From: Elymus sibiricus
Lineage: Eukaryota; Streptophyta; Magnoliopsida; Poales; Poaceae
NCBI GenBank assembly: GCA_039707655.1
Contig: CM077667.1
Span: forward strand, 539,876,222-539,940,221
Direction of reading: 5' to 3'
DNA length: 64,000 nt
This document shows, piece by piece, positions 34,340-46,029 of this stretch. Numbering within the stretch: the first letter of the stretch is position 1; the number at the start of each line of letters is the position of its first letter. Below the pieces are notes generated by a model. It was given only the letters and a program-made list of their open reading frames with translations, was not told where the DNA came from and did no database searches. The position numbers and the translations under genes were made by a program.

Positions 34340-34619
34340 CACGTGTTCACGGATAAACCCCCATCTCAAAAAAAAACCTAAACCCCAGGGTTTAGCAGCG
34401 CCTGTGGCGGACTTTAGTCCCGGTTGGTGTTACCAACCGGGACTAAAAGTCCTCCTGCCTGAGCGCTACGCAGCGGCCACGTGGAGCCCTTTTAGTCCCG
34501 GTTCGTAACTGAACCGGGACTAAAAAGGGGACCTTTAGTCCCGATTGTTTAGTCCCGGTTGCACAACCGGGACTAAAGGCCCTTACGAACCGGGACTAAT
34601 GTCCCGTTTTCTACTAGTG
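34340..34619. repeat. 3' terminal array and TIR of element E
   Basis: CTTTAGTCCCGGTTGG / CCAACCGGGACTAAA units with a GGCCACGTGGAGCC spacer, ending TTTTCTACTAGTG at 34619. Style and orientation match the 3' end of element C. Confidence 0.75.
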
Positions 34620-35794
34620 TGAATAAATTCCAAAATGTTTAGAGCCACAATTTCACTCAAATCAATCAACTCCTAGTCAAAACTAGCTAGGATCAATCAA
34701 TCACAAACAAATTTGAAATTTTTTAATTGACCCTTATTTAAATTTTAACATTCCAAGTTTAGGGGAAAATTTGGGATGTGACGGTAAGTCTCCTCCACCT
34801 GATTAAGAGCGTGTCCGGAGTGTAGAATGGAATCTGATACATAGTATTTTCCGCCCTTAGTGCGCTAGGGCTGAAGGAAAAATTGACAAGAAAATGTAGG
34901 AAACGTTACGAATCCTACAGATCTCATGGGAAAACGAAAATCCACTTGGAGCACTTGTTTTTGCAGAAGCCCGAGGCACTGTATTGGCTGGCCGAATAAA
35001 AGAAACCAATGCATACATTTTTTACAGAGCCAATGCACGCAGCTTAGTACAATAAATATTCAGAGTGTATAGTTTTACATAGGTTTGACTAGGCTTGACC
35101 ATCCGATTTCCTTTGTTTCTCCAACGAACCATCTGAACGCACGCTTGGATATGTTTCCTCGGTTTTGTTATCCTATGTTTTGCACTTATAGCTCCACGCT
35201 GCTCCTAAACTTTTCCTTGTTCCATTGTTTGAAGAACCTGCAGTCCGAACATGCCCTAACGGTACTTAGTTGGAAGGCTTGATTATGAGCAAATATGAAG
35301 GTGTAGATTCTTGACTAAATCTAGAGGTCTCTTCCAAAAATATATTGATCATAATTATTGTTGAACATATACACTTGTCGTGTATAATACTCCAAAATAT
35401 TCAATAAACATGTTGCAACCTTCTCAAATCTTCTAGAACCTTCCAAGTATGCATTGCTAATTTATCAGCACATCCCTCATGATGCATATTTTGCGTTTGT
35501 GAATCATTTTCTCGCTAATGCCCTTGAATCTTATGGTCCATGCCAATCAGCTTTTTCAATAACCGAATTATCTTTATTATCTGAATCACTCTTATTTTCT
35601 TTGTTAACTCGCAAGGCTTTTCATTCTTGTCTAATTTTAGCCCACATTGCAGTCTGGCAAACTTTAATCTTTTTCATCTCAATTTTAATCCACTCCTCAT
35701 CGGATTGCCCCCAATACTTTTAGACTCTTTCGGCAATAGGGATGTACCAGATGCTACAGTACTAGATGAAGACATATGCAAAGATCCGCCGGTT
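34620..35794. other. Low-complexity-free intergenic sequence without recognised genes
   Basis: AT-rich. A stretch ending GGGATGTGACG (34768-34783) resembles the edge of an old LTR. No coding region, array or RNA gene can be supported. Confidence 0.4.
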
Positions 35795-36831
35795 AGATAC
35801 ACGGGATGTGCTCCCTCCGGCTGCCTCTCCGGATGTGGGAGGGAGGGAGGAAGGACCTTGGTTCTCTCCTCAGGTGGTGTAGAAATGGTTAGGGTAAGGC
35901 TCTCCGATGGCGGCGTCTCGGTGCCCGGTGGAAGCGGCGCCGGCGGTTGCAATAATCGTCCCCCAGCTCCAGCTCCACCTCGTTGGTGTCCTCGGTGGCG
36001 GCGACGAGGAGCGTGTGGGGTGACGGGCTGTGGTTGGTCAGGCGGTGGTGCCGACCACGCCATTGGCCTTTTGTCCTCTGGATCCAGCCCCGCCTTGCTG
36101 GCATGGTTCTTCACTGGTGAGGAATCCTGGAGGTTTATGCAGGGCGTTGTGGAGTGGCATTTGGTGTGGGTCTTTGCCGGTTCGTGGTCTCCGCTGGTGG
36201 ATCTGCAGGGAGGCCGGTGATGGGTTGCCGGCGTTGGCAAGTGGCTGGGGTGTGGTGGTGAGCTCGGTGGTGTGGTTCTCCACTCCTTCTCTGGCGGCGG
36301 TCGGTTGGATGGATGGACCGAGGGTGGAGGAGCATGGGCGAGCCCCCGGCCGATGGACGTCAATTGCCAATCGGATTGCGGGTGGTTCTTGCGTCTCACA
36401 AAGCCGATGTGTGATGGTGCTCCTTGCTCTGGTGTTCGCGTTCGGTGGATCTGCCCTGTTCCTGCGGCGGCGTTCACTAGTTCGTGAAGGTTCACGGCAG
36501 TGGCGAAGCCAGCCGGAATAATTTGTGCGGTCATTGGTAATTTTTGGGATAATTTTCTTCACAATGTACAGTATTTTTGGCTGTTTTTCCTAAATGTTGT
36601 GGGGTCAACTGACCCCACAGATTGCACGTAGAACCGCCACTGGTTCGTGGAAGACGAAGGCACTTAGGGACCTGGTTGCTATTTCCTTTGTTTTCAGGGT
36701 GTTTTCTGTTTGTTTTTTGTGGCCAGCTGTGTTGCCTGTGTCGGTGGCTGTATGTGTTCGGTGTATTCGTACGTGTGTTGTACTCTGCTTTCATATGAAT
36801 ACGACTACACTTTCTCAGATACACGGGATGT
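35795..36831 (+). mobile_element. Probable non-LTR retrotransposon fragment with 15-bp target duplication
   Basis: The 15 bases AGATACACGGGATGT occur at 35795-35809 and at 36817-36831, bracketing about 1.0 kb. The right part (36650-36810), rich in GTGTTTTCTGTTTG and ending near GTGTTGTACTCTGC, looks like a LINE 3' UTR. No intact ORF with LINE motifs is seen, so it would be a 5'-truncated copy or another retroposed transcript. A MITE sits inside it. Confidence 0.5.
36498..36642. mobile_element. hAT-type MITE
   Basis: 145 bp with terminal inverted repeats CAGTGGCG / CGCCACTG and a central palindrome GGGGTCAACTGACCCC. Flanks GTTCACGG (36490-36497) and GTTCGTGG (36643-36650) agree at 6 of 8 positions, fitting an old 8-bp hAT target duplication. 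It encodes nothing. Confidence 0.6.
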
Positions 36832-37135
36832 TGCGAATGGATGATTAGGAGGACAGTGGTATCTCCAGTCCACCAGGGTTCAAGTTTAGACTTGACATTG
36901 GTGCTTGCATTATTTCTGAATTTATTTCAGGCTTCCGGCGATGTTCGCTCAGTGGGAGGAGACGTTTCCGACGAATGCGAGGCACCTATGGTGACTTCGT
37001 AAAATCTCAAGATGTTATGCCGGCTCAGTCTTTCGAAGGTGCTTATAGGGGTAGGGTGTGGGTGCGTGTGTGCGTTTATAGGGGGTGAGTGTATGTGAGC
37101 GACTTCAATTGTACAGTGTTAAAAAAATTTATGAA
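36832..37135 (+). mobile_element. SINE-like element
   Basis: A GGTTCAAGTTT stretch (36877-36887) resembles a Pol III B box. It is followed by the phrases CAGTGGGAGGAGACG, ATGCCGGCTCAGTCTTTCG and ATAGGGGTAGGGTGTG, and an A-rich end (TTAAAAAAATTT, 37118-37129). I recall this body as a frequent grass short retroposon. The A box and target duplication are not clear. Confidence 0.45.
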
Positions 37136-38184
37136 AATCGAAAGTGCATTTTCTCACGTAGCACTCCGGAAGCCCGGAACCGATGGTGGGTCCCGGCTTG
37201 CACACGTCACATGCTGCATGATCCCGCCGGGCTAGCCCACCCAAACCAGGGCCTGGAATTGTAGCGTGCGACCGAGCGAGTAGGTCCAAGCAAGGAACGA
37301 CAAGACAAGCTGGGGATGGGGAAGCCCTAAAAAAAACTGAGGATGGGGATGGATGCAACGTCCTTTTGAAAAGATAATTGCACGTATCATCGTGGAAGTT
37401 GCCAGCGAGGTCTAACTTGGTCCTCGAAGTTGAGAAGTGTTCCAGTACGGTCCTGATACACGGACATGGAAGTTGGACGGCCAGTCCTGGCTGTACACGT
37501 CGCCTACGTCTAGCGTATCAGCCCGTATGCCACGTCAGCTTGTGGCCCGCCCGTCAGCACGGGCCCAGCAGTCAGCGCGGAGCCCACCCGTCAGCACGGG
37601 GCCCAGCAGTCAGCGCGGAGCCCACCCAGGACTGACTGTGCACTGTGCTGTAAAGCTACGCCGGCAGCACGACCGTGGTCCTGCCTCTGCTCTGCATCCC
37701 AAAGGAATTGGGATTGTGCCCCAGCGAGAGCAGAGAACAGCGTGAAACAGAGTGTATCACGAAGCACATGGTAATGTTATCTTCAGATATACTCCAGTAG
37801 TATGGAGGAAAGGAATCATTCTGCATTTTGCTGCTAAAGCCGACATTTATCCCTGATCTATCTATCGGGCCACAGAGAGTCACAGGGATCTAGTAGCCAG
37901 CACCTAGCTACCAGCAATGGCAGATTCAGAGATTTGCAGTGACAATAGGTTGCTAGGTACTCCAAAAGTAGCTTTTCAGGGTGAGGCTAGACCACTAATT
38001 TTCTGGATTGTCCACATTCAGATGGATGGAAGAAAGGAATCAGCCATTGGGTAGCTTAGCTAGCAACAACGACGGATTGACAGAGACAATATGTCGCTAA
38101 GTATTAGTATTTGGGAGTTTCGATTCACAAAAAGGTAGCTTTTCAGTGTGAGGCTAGAGCACAACTTTTCTGCATTGTCCCACC
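37136..38184. other. Intergenic sequence with short duplications
   Basis: No gene. A 38-bp-type repeat (CCCACCCGTCAGCACGGG with CAGCAGTCAGCGCGGAG) occurs twice at 37548-37628. A diverged duplication of about 80-120 bp (GTAGCTTTTCAGKGTGAGGCTAGA) lies at 37967 and 38136. This may include the former 3' flank of the SOSEKI fragment. Confidence 0.5.
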
Positions 38185-38694
38185 TCAGACCTCACCATGC
38201 ACAATTAAGCTCACTAATACTGCTACGTAGGACACAAGCTTAAACTCTTGCCTGTCTGCATTGTACGACGACGACCGCTTCAGTGCGCCCAGCTCGCCGA
38301 CACCGGCACGGTTGCCGCTCGCCGACTTCTTGGTCTCCACCAGGCTGCCGCTGAAGTACTCCCGCTCCATGCCTGCGCCGATGCCGATGCTCCCCGAGAA
38401 CGCGTCCGCGTCGGTGCTGCTGCTCAGGTCCGACCGCCCGCGCGGGAACCTGTGCTCAGCCGTGTACCTCGCCGCGGCCGCGCCGCCCGGGCCGGCGTCC
38501 CGTTTGGCGGCCGCGGGGATGGAGCCGCAGGAGATGAGCTGCATGAGCACCGCCGACGCGCGCATCCGCCCGCCCGCGATCACGCCCTGCTGCGCATCCT
38601 CCTCCTCCCGGCGAGCGGCGACGGCGTTCGAGGCGGCGGCCACGCGGGCGTCGTTCTTGATGAGCGTCTCCAGCGTGTCGGGGCTGCTGGACAT
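38185..38694 (-). pseudogene. C-terminal fragment of a SOSEKI (DUF966) gene
   Basis: On minus an open frame from ATG 38694 encodes TLETLIKNDARVAAASNAVA, then ASAVLMQLISCGSI, EREYFSGSLVETKK and ALKRSSSYNADR. These are the conserved C-terminal motifs of SOSEKI polarity proteins, which work at cell corners in plants. The N-terminal DIX-like domain that polymerises SOSEKI is absent; upstream of the ATG lies an A-run and unrelated sequence. The last 20 codons after NADR look like read-through into an intron or flank. High GC (third-position G/C) contrasts with the surroundings. It is a truncated host gene, with no internal stops. Confidence 0.8.
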
Positions 38695-39461
38695 TTTTTT
38701 TTTTGTCATAAGCATTTGTTGTCCTGTGGCAATAGTTCCTCTACTCAGCCAGCCGTGATTCGTTGGAACTGTAAAAAAATTCCCGTTGCAACACACGGGC
38801 ATTTGCACTAGTAAATTATAAACATGATCTAATTGTGCAAAACTTTTGCTAAAAGGTCAAAATAGTGATTGTGCTAAGGATCTAATTTGCATGCATTTTT
38901 TCTATAAAGATCATGGCATTTTTTCTATAGAGCATGACATTTTTTATTTTTGTAGAGCATGGCAATTTTATTAGTAAGAACATGGCCTTTTTTTAGCATA
39001 TCATCGTAAACTTCTTTTGTGTGGAATTTTAAATTCAGAATAACTGGAATTTTTTGTTCAAGGCATTTAGATATCTTTACCCTTTTCCGCTGTATATATG
39101 GATGGTCACATGGCATTTTTCAAAGTTTCTGTTATATTTTTCAATAATGCGGCAGTGGGATGGCAATATCCAGCTTTGTTTTTGTTTTTATTCAAAATTT
39201 AGCATTTCAAATTCTTTTTTCGATTTTCTATAAATTGTTTTTTTGTGGGGATGTACAACACCTGATCCATTTTGAACGTGACTGGATTTGTATTATGTAC
39301 ATCATGGCATTTTTTGTGGTGTTGTTAGTATTAGCAGGAGGTCTATATCAGTTATCAAGTTGTGGTTTTATAAGCGTCCTCGTGCCGCATAAGGGCAAGG
39401 GAGTCGGTCCAAGCTAGCAACGACAAGACAAGATGGCGATGGGGATATATGCGACCTCCTT
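38695..39461. other. AT-rich intergenic sequence
   Basis: Contains CCCGTTGCAACACACGGGCATTTG (as two blocks, 38783-38803), an end motif common in grass repeats, and a T-rich region with repeated CATGGCATTTTTT. No gene. A block at 39398-39462 resembles 37285-37370. Confidence 0.45.
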
Positions 39462-39662
39462 TTGAAGATCTGCTTGTTTTGTGGAGTTATGTTTCATACT
39501 GTCCAACATTGTCAAAAGAGAAATAATATTATTATGGACAGAGTGAGGAGTGGAAAATCAACAGAAGATGTTCCCTTTTTCAGATATGGAGAATGGATAA
39601 TGGACTCAGCAAAAATTCCAGCGCGGGTCATTGAAAAAGAAAGAGCCGCAAACCCCATTCCT
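39462..39662 (+). pseudogene. LINE ORF1-like zinc-knuckle fragment, interrupted by element C
   Basis: The open frame reads CLFCGVMFHTVQHCQKRN, a CX2CX4HX4C zinc knuckle, then SGKSTEDVPFFRYGEWIMDS and AKIPARVIEKERAANPIP. This is the form found in ORF1 (DUF4283 type) proteins of plant LINEs, which bind RNA. Element C begins at 39663 and the charged sequence after its right end (63935-64000) may be the continuation. Only a fragment remains. Confidence 0.6.
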
Positions 39663-39950
39663 ACACTAGTAGAAAATAGACCTTTTGTCCAAAGCATTAG
39701 TCCCGGTCTGGTTTTGAACCGGCACTAATGTGACCATTAGTCCTGGTTCGGGACGGGCATCATTAGTCGCGGTTCGTTCCGGACCTTTAGTCCCGGTTCG
39801 TAACACGAACCGGGACTAAAGGGTTTGTGCCAGGTTGGTGTCAGCCTGGGGCCCCACGATTACCTTTAGTCCCTGTTCGTGGCACGAACCGGGACTATAG
39901 GCTCACCTTTAGTCTCGGTTCGTGCCACGAACCGGGACTAAAGATCCCCT
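39663..39950. repeat. 5' terminal array and TIR of element C
   Basis: CACTAGTAGAAAATAG then units of TTTAGTCCCGGTTCGTG / CACGAACCGGGACTAAAG, with one unit of the TCGCGG form (39765). Confidence 0.85.
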
Positions 39951-40595
39951 ATATGAATTCGGCCAGCCCGAGCATAGTACTCCTCCCTGTTTTTCCCCTT
40001 CTTCCCCTCCTTTGTTCTTCCTCTTCCTCGAGCTCATCCTCCATTTTTGTCAAAATTTGTCAAGATTTGGAGGCACCCCATCCATCCAAGTGTTCACAAA
40101 GGTTAGCAACTTTGTCCTTTCATCTCTCATTGCTAGATTAGCTCTTGCAATGCTCTATAAGTATAGTGATTTGTGGGTTTTAGTTTGGGAGTATTTATAT
40201 GTGGTAGTTCATTTGATTTATATGCAATTTGAGCTCAAATTAACTTCTTACTTTGCATGTGTATGTGTGGTTTACTTAGTGCCTTCCCGTCCCCGTCCTA
40301 ACCACCGTCGATCGCCCGCACCGTCCCGTCGCCGGCACCACCTTGGTGAGCCTCTTGTTCTTATCCTTTTTATAAAAAAAAATCATGTTTGTAAGATTTA
40401 GATAGTTACTTGTATAGTTTTCTTACCTATATGGTTGTTTGTTATAAATAGTGGCATGGTTTTGATATCCGTCCCCGTCGGCCCTCGTCCGGTTTATGAT
40501 TCGGATGTGGTATATACTCTCTTTTATAACTGTTTGTTGCATTTCGTGTTTATGACAATTATGCCCATCAAGTTGACATAGATATTTTTATCTAG
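39951..40595 (+). other. 5' leader of element C first transcription unit
   Basis: Contains a GC-rich stretch (40287-40350) with a likely donor, then an intron and a short exon-like GTCGGCCCTCGTCCGGTTTA with donor GATGTG/GTATAT at about 40508. The stretch 40498-40595 is the counterpart of 33599-33515 (minus) in A, up to the acceptor ATCTAG. The coiled-coil exon expected next is gone. Confidence 0.6.
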
Positions 40596-40597
40596 TA

Positions 40598-41485
40598 TCC
40601 CATGATGTGCTAAAGATAGTTCATGAGGCTTGTACTACTAAGGTAACATCTAGTGAGCCTCATGTGGACATTAGCACTACATCTAGTAGAAATGCTTTAT
40701 TGACATGTGCTAGTCCTCGTAATTCTTCTATGCATAACATTTGTACATCTTGTGATGAATTACTTTCCTTGCCTTGTTGCTCTAACAATGATGCTTATAC
40801 TTCCTCTAGTACTTGTGTTGATACTAACCATGTAGAGGAAATCAAAGAGCTCAAGGCCCAAGTCACTTCTTTGAAGAAAGACTTGGAAAAGAGTCATGAA
40901 GGGAAGTCCACACTCAAGAATATTTTGAGTGTGCAAAAATCCCCCAATGACAAAGGTGGACTTGGATTCAACTCCAATAAGAAGAAGTCCAAGAGCAACA
41001 ATAAGAAGGGCCAAGAACAAGTCAAGAATTCGGCCAAGATTGTTTGCTTCAAGTGCAAGATAGAAGGGCACCATGTTAGATCTTGCCCATTGAACAAGAA
41101 GCCCCATAGTGACAAGCAACAAGGGAAGCGGCCACAAGTTCAATCCCATGCCCAACGTCAAGTTGAAGAAAGGCCACTTCCCAAGAAGACCCAAGTCAAC
41201 GCTCCTCAAGTTGAGAAATCAATTGAGAAGAAAGTAAAGGGTAAATGTTGCTACTTATGTCGGAAGAAGGGTCACTTTGCTTCTTCATGCACGAATGGTA
41301 CCTTATCCAACCCTAGTCTAATTGATGATATCTATTCTCTTGGGAAGGATAAGGTTGGCAATGTGTTTGCCAAGTTAGTTGGTACTCAAAGTGGTGTCAA
41401 GAAAAGAACCATTTGGGTAGCCAAGCCTATTGTGACTAACCTCTTAGGACCCAACTTGGTTGGGGACCAACAAGCTCAAACTTGA
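40598..41485 (+). CDS. Gag-like protein with two CCHC zinc knuckles (5' truncated)
   Basis: An open frame of about 295 codons without start because of the truncation. A coiled-coil segment (EEIKELKAQVTSLKKDLEKS) is followed by a Lys/Asn-rich linker and two knuckles: CFKCKIEGHHVRSC and CYLCRKKGHFASSC, both CX2CX4HX4C. These bind retroelement RNA in gag. The C-terminus has TIWVAKPIVTNLLGPN. It is the only coding part of the element. Confidence 0.8.
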   Translation, partial: SHDVLKIVHEACTTKVTSSEPHVDISTTSSRNALLTCASPRNSSMHNICTSCDELLSLPCCSNNDAYTSSSTCVDTNHVEEIKELKAQVTSLKKDLEKSHEGKSTLKNILSVQKSPNDKGGLGFNSNKKKSKSNNKKGQEQVKNSAKIVCFKCKIEGHHVRSCPLNKKPHSDKQQGKRPQVQSHAQRQVEERPLPKKTQVNAPQVEKSIEKKVKGKCCYLCRKKGHFASSCTNGTLSNPSLIDDIYSLGKDKVGNVFAKLVGTQSGVKKRTIWVAKPIVTNLLGPNLVGDQQAQT

Positions 41486-44400
41486 TCAATAGGTGTTGTT
41501 GGAGGGCATTGGAGACTTGGCTATATTATGAAGAATTAAGGGGACTTCATCATTCATATTGTCTCAAGCCAAGTCATTGGATTATCAAGTTTCTATCTTA
41601 TATCCAATGTGCCTCCTTGCGGTAACTTGTACTTAAATTGTTCACATTGAAAGTTACTTGCCCCTTTGCATGTTTGGTTTTGTACCTTGCATGTGTTTGT
41701 ATATGTTGTGTCTCCAATTTGCTTATCTTGAGAAATCAAGTATGTGTATGTTGGTTTGGACATCATGTACGAGTGAGTATTGGTTTGAGCCTTTTTGCAT
41801 CTTGTTTATAACTTAGTTGGCTCTTGTGAGAGATTAATGGAACATCCCATTTTTGGGGAGTGATGTGTTTTGTGCACGTCACGATCCTATAAATGTGTGT
41901 ACATGAGGAATACCACCTAGTATTGATATTACAAGATTATCTAGTCTCTATGTGGTATGTCTTCTCATGAGAAATTCAAATTCTAAATAATCCATTGATT
42001 CTCTCGTGTTGCATTCCTCTTATTGCCTCTTGTTTGGTTGTCATTGGTATCACATTATGGGGGAGTAATATGCTTAGTGTATATTACAAGCCTAGAAAAT
42101 GTGTACATTTGAGATATTGTCACTTAGAGTTGATATAGTAAATTATCTTGTTCCTAGGTGGCATGTTAGCTCTACAAGTTGCAATTTTCTTATGTTGTTT
42201 GGTGTGAAGATGATGTTGGATTGCTTTACAATCTACCACCGGGAATTCATTCCAAATACTTCTTATACTTGTACAATTGGTATTCTTGTATGTGGTAGAA
42301 ATTGTTGAATCATCTTCTCGTTGGCTTGTGCTTAATTGCCTTATCTCTTGCCAAGGTTTGTGTCAACTCCCATTGTCTTCCATACCACTTGTGGATCTTG
42401 TTATTTTCTTGATCTTGTCTAGTGTTGTTCGAGATATAGTGAAAGTGGTGATCCCATCTTGTGCATTTTGTATTCAAATGCAAATTCTCTATAATGCACA
42501 ACGCTTGGGGGAGCTATCCTATTTTCTCTAAAACACTCATCGTGTGATCCTTATCAAGTGTGTGTTGGTGGAAGGCATGCCGTTTCTTTTTGGTACTTTG
42601 TGCCATCATGAAAATTTGTAGAGGGTTTGGTTTGTTCGGAACCTTCCTCTCTTTTGGGAGCTTGATATTTTTTTTATTAGTGTGTATCATTGGATATCTC
42701 ATTCCTTGATGTATCTTTATTGATATCTTCCGAGTGATGATTTCTCCATTTGGTATCCTTCAAGTGATTATTTCTTCATTTGGTATCTTATTTTCACTTG
42801 GTATCTTATCAAATCATGTGTTGATTTGGTTTGGTTTCAATTGGCATCTCTTCTCATGTGTTGATCTCTATTTGTCTTAAATCATGAGTTGTGTTGGTTC
42901 TTTGATATAATTTGGACGACCTTATGTCGTGTCAATCTTTTTGTTGCCTTCTTGGTTTACTTGGTGTTTTGTCCAAATTGTATCTCCCTTTGGTCCTTGA
43001 AAGTCTTGTGCATGCATATTTACTTTATGTATTTCCTTTGGCATGCTTTCTTTCTTTGACCCAATATATAGGGGAAACTCCACCAAGTCTCAAATTGGAT
43101 GAGATGTGCATGAAATTCAATTTCATTTCTATATGCACATATTTATGTGGAGTTTGTCCTATGTATTGTGGGTTCTCTAACTCTTTGGTCCCAATGAGTT
43201 TGGGCACCATTTTGTTTGTGATGTTGTTCTAGGAACAATTGGAGATGCATTCGATGCTTGGCTCACTCACAAGGAAGGTGTTGTCACCATGTGCTTATCG
43301 GAGTCAAGCTAGGATGATCAACGAACTACTTTCTACTACCTTCAATTGGTATCTTCTACATCATTCCAATGCTATCTCGGTAACAAGTATCAACTTCATG
43401 CATACATTTATTACATTCAACCTTGTGTAGGTTGCATCATGGCATGATTTTCTTGATCCGTTCTAGTGATACTTGTTTCCTTTCTCAAAGCATCCCAACA
43501 ATGATCTCTTCTTGCGAGTTGTGATGTCTTTGATGTTTGTGTAGTTGGAATTCATTGATATACAATAAGACAATATTAAGCCATGTGCTATGCTTTCAAG
43601 CAAAGATCTTATTGGTATATTTATGACTTCCTTTTGGATATCTTGTTCCTTCGTGTTGTAACTATTTCGTGTGTATATCCTTCTTTGTGGATTGATATCA
43701 TCATGATTTTCATCTACCTAGAACCTTATACACTTGAGAGAAATTACATCTCTAGATGATATCCTTTCTTTCACATCCACCTTTTCTTTCTCTCCTATTT
43801 TTTTTGGTGGCTCCGTGAAAGCATTTGTCTCTTGAGTGCGGATCTTATATCCTTGCATCTTGTTGCACTCTTTTGTGGTGAAGATTGTTTTCCTCATGCT
43901 TGTCTTGACGAGGCTTTCAATTGGTATCCCTCCTCTTGACAAAGCTATCTTTTTCTATCTTCGCCGTGGGTTGTCACAAGCTTTGTAGTTAATTCGCATT
44001 TTAGTGAGCTTGTGAACCCATTTGCTTGTTGTGTGTGGGAAGGACGTGTCTTGCACCTTGTATCTCATTTATTAAAGACTATGTTGATGCTTAATGCTCA
44101 TCCTTATATTAGTCTTCTCAAGTGCTTTGCCATGACTCACACACATCGTTTTGGTTGAGCCTATTCCTAAGTTGCCTCTCTTTCATGTTGCTCAACCATG
44201 TGTTTGTTGCAAGTGCTAGGCTTAGTTTCCTATATGCTCACTTGCACTTGTTGTGAGTTTCTATTGATTTTGGGGGAGTGATGATCCTATTTTGTGCACG
44301 TTGTATCCAAATACAAAACTAAATAATGCACAAATCATGGGGAGCTTCTCTATGTTCTTTAGAACACTCCTATGCTCATATCATAATATCTGTTGTTCGT

Positions 44401-44903
44401 GTGGCTCGTCGGATCATTTGATTGATTGGTCCAATTGGTATCCTTCAATTCTATCAATTGGTATCGGATCATTTGATTGATTGGTCCTTTTGGTATCCTT
44501 AGATTGCTTGCTTCTCTCTTTGGTATGTCTTTGTGCCATATCATTCTTTTAGCAATCTTTGGATCCTCAATATAGTTTGTCTTCCTCCAACTATTCATCA
44601 TTGGATATGTGTATTGTATTTCACTCATATTTTGAGAAATACACACTTTATGGAGGAACACATATTATGTTGGCCTTCTAAGCTTTTCGCCCATTTTGGC
44701 AATCGATGCCAATGGGGGAGAAATTTAGAGAGTTTTGTGGAGAAGTTTAGAGAGCTATTTCTTCATGTTTGCTTTGGTTTTGTTCCTAAGCATTTGCATC
44801 ACATGCTCTTGCATTATTAGTTGTTTCTTTGCATGGTGATGCTTAATTCCTTATATAAACTCTCTTGAAAGTGATTGTCATCAATTACCAAAATGGGGGA
44901 GAT
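41486..44903 (+). other. Non-coding internal domain and polypurine tract
   Basis: 3.4 kb without a meaningful ORF. It has degenerate internal repetition: GGGGGAGTRATRTG with following GTGCAC or GTGTA phrases near 41858, 42058, 42450 and 44270. It ends with CCAATGGGGGAGAA (44710) and the polypurine tract AAATGGGGGAGAT just before the LTR. Confidence 0.65.
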
Positions 44904-46029
44904 TGAAAGAACATGTGCTACCCCCATGTTTGGTTTTGGTAATTGATGACAATCTCTATGGACTAATGGTTGCCTTGAGTTATATTTGAAGGGTTTGTCC
45001 ATAGGCATTGCTTGAAGACCATTTGTTGGTTTCAAGGTTATTAGAAGAAGAATATGTGTTGACCAAGGTTATTCATGGAGTTATCCAAAGATTGGTCATG
45101 TTGATCAACACACAAAGCGTAGAAGATGTACCGAGTGGGATCAAGTGATCTCACGGTATGGTAAGCATTGTCCATTACGCTTTGTGTACTAACCCATGTT
45201 CTATGCGAGAGTTTTATGTGGGGTTAGGTATGTTTCCATGGGCTTGCGTCAAGAGGAAGATCTCATTCAACCCATGGAGGATGACATCAAGTGGTGATCG
45301 TCATCAACATTGCGGTGTGCAAGTTCAAGTGGAGCATCACGAAGAGATCACATGCTTGAAGCTTGCCGTACATTGTGGTGACAATGGACTTGTGAAGATG
45401 TGCCAAAGAGTGGCTCACCCATAGTGGAGTATGGGGGAGCAATCAACTAGTCTTCATCGAGCCGGCGCAATCAAGAAAGGTGGTCCAGCTTGAGGAGGTC
45501 AAGATCGTCATCATCTAGCTCAAGTGGACTATGAGCAAGGCAAAGGTTTGCCCTTGATAGGTTTTCTATTTTACCGGTCTCATGGTGGTAGTTGGGAGAC
45601 CGGGTTTTAGGATCGATAGCCGTACTATCAAGGGGGGCTCTCAAGTGAGTAGCTTTATCGTATCATTCGTAGAGAGCTCAAACCATTGCATCCTTGCATC
45701 ATATTTCTTGGTTTGTGTTTGGTGTTTCTCTTTGTGAGTCTTTGAGCTTTTGGTCATCTTCATGACAAGCTCGAGTTCATCGAAAACAGAGTTCATATAT
45801 GCATCTTCTATGATGTTTTCGATGTTGGAGTTTATGCCGGTTCTTCATTCATAGAGGTTTCTCATCTCTATATGTTAGGCATATCTCCCCTGCCACTTCT
45901 GTTTGGATAGTACTCGTTGTCTTCTATCCAACAAGCTTGAGTTTGCTCAATTCGGAGCTCATTTGCAGAAGTTATGGCAGTTCTGGTTTTATTTGTATCC
46001 TCTGGTTTCTGTGGATTTTCAGTAGCTTG

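Larger units (their letters stand above)
9541..34619 (+). mobile_element. CACTA element E, disrupted by nested insertions
   Basis: Reconstructed from three pieces: 9541-9842, 17882-19562 and 34340-34619. The first piece has an internal array, a TATA box and a GC-rich first exon. The second completes the leader and encodes a B3-like protein. The third is a 3' terminal array ending TAGTG at 34619. The Gypsy-like element (9843-17876) and CACTA element A (19563-34339) sit inside it. The left piece starts within a repeat unit directly at the end of element 1. The array style of 34340-34619 (GGTTGGTGTTACC and a CCACGTGG spacer) matches the 3' end of element C in the same orientation. The assignment is inference from layout. 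Confidence 0.6.

Noticed and set aside
19563..34619. Pairing 19563 with 34619 as the two ends of one element
   Set aside because: Flanking triplets AAC and TGA do not match. The end at 34339 has the 5' array and TATA box expected for element A, and 34340-34619 has the style and orientation of a 3' end in plus, fitting element E.
35674..36562. ORFs of 160-290 aa on both strands
   Set aside because: They overlap one another in several frames, cross the MITE and have no recognisable motif; they lie in a probable non-coding retroposed segment.
38170..38200. GTCCCACCTCAGACCTC, a USE-like string
   Set aside because: It lacks the CTCG end and has no TATA box about 25 bp downstream, unlike the three accepted modules.
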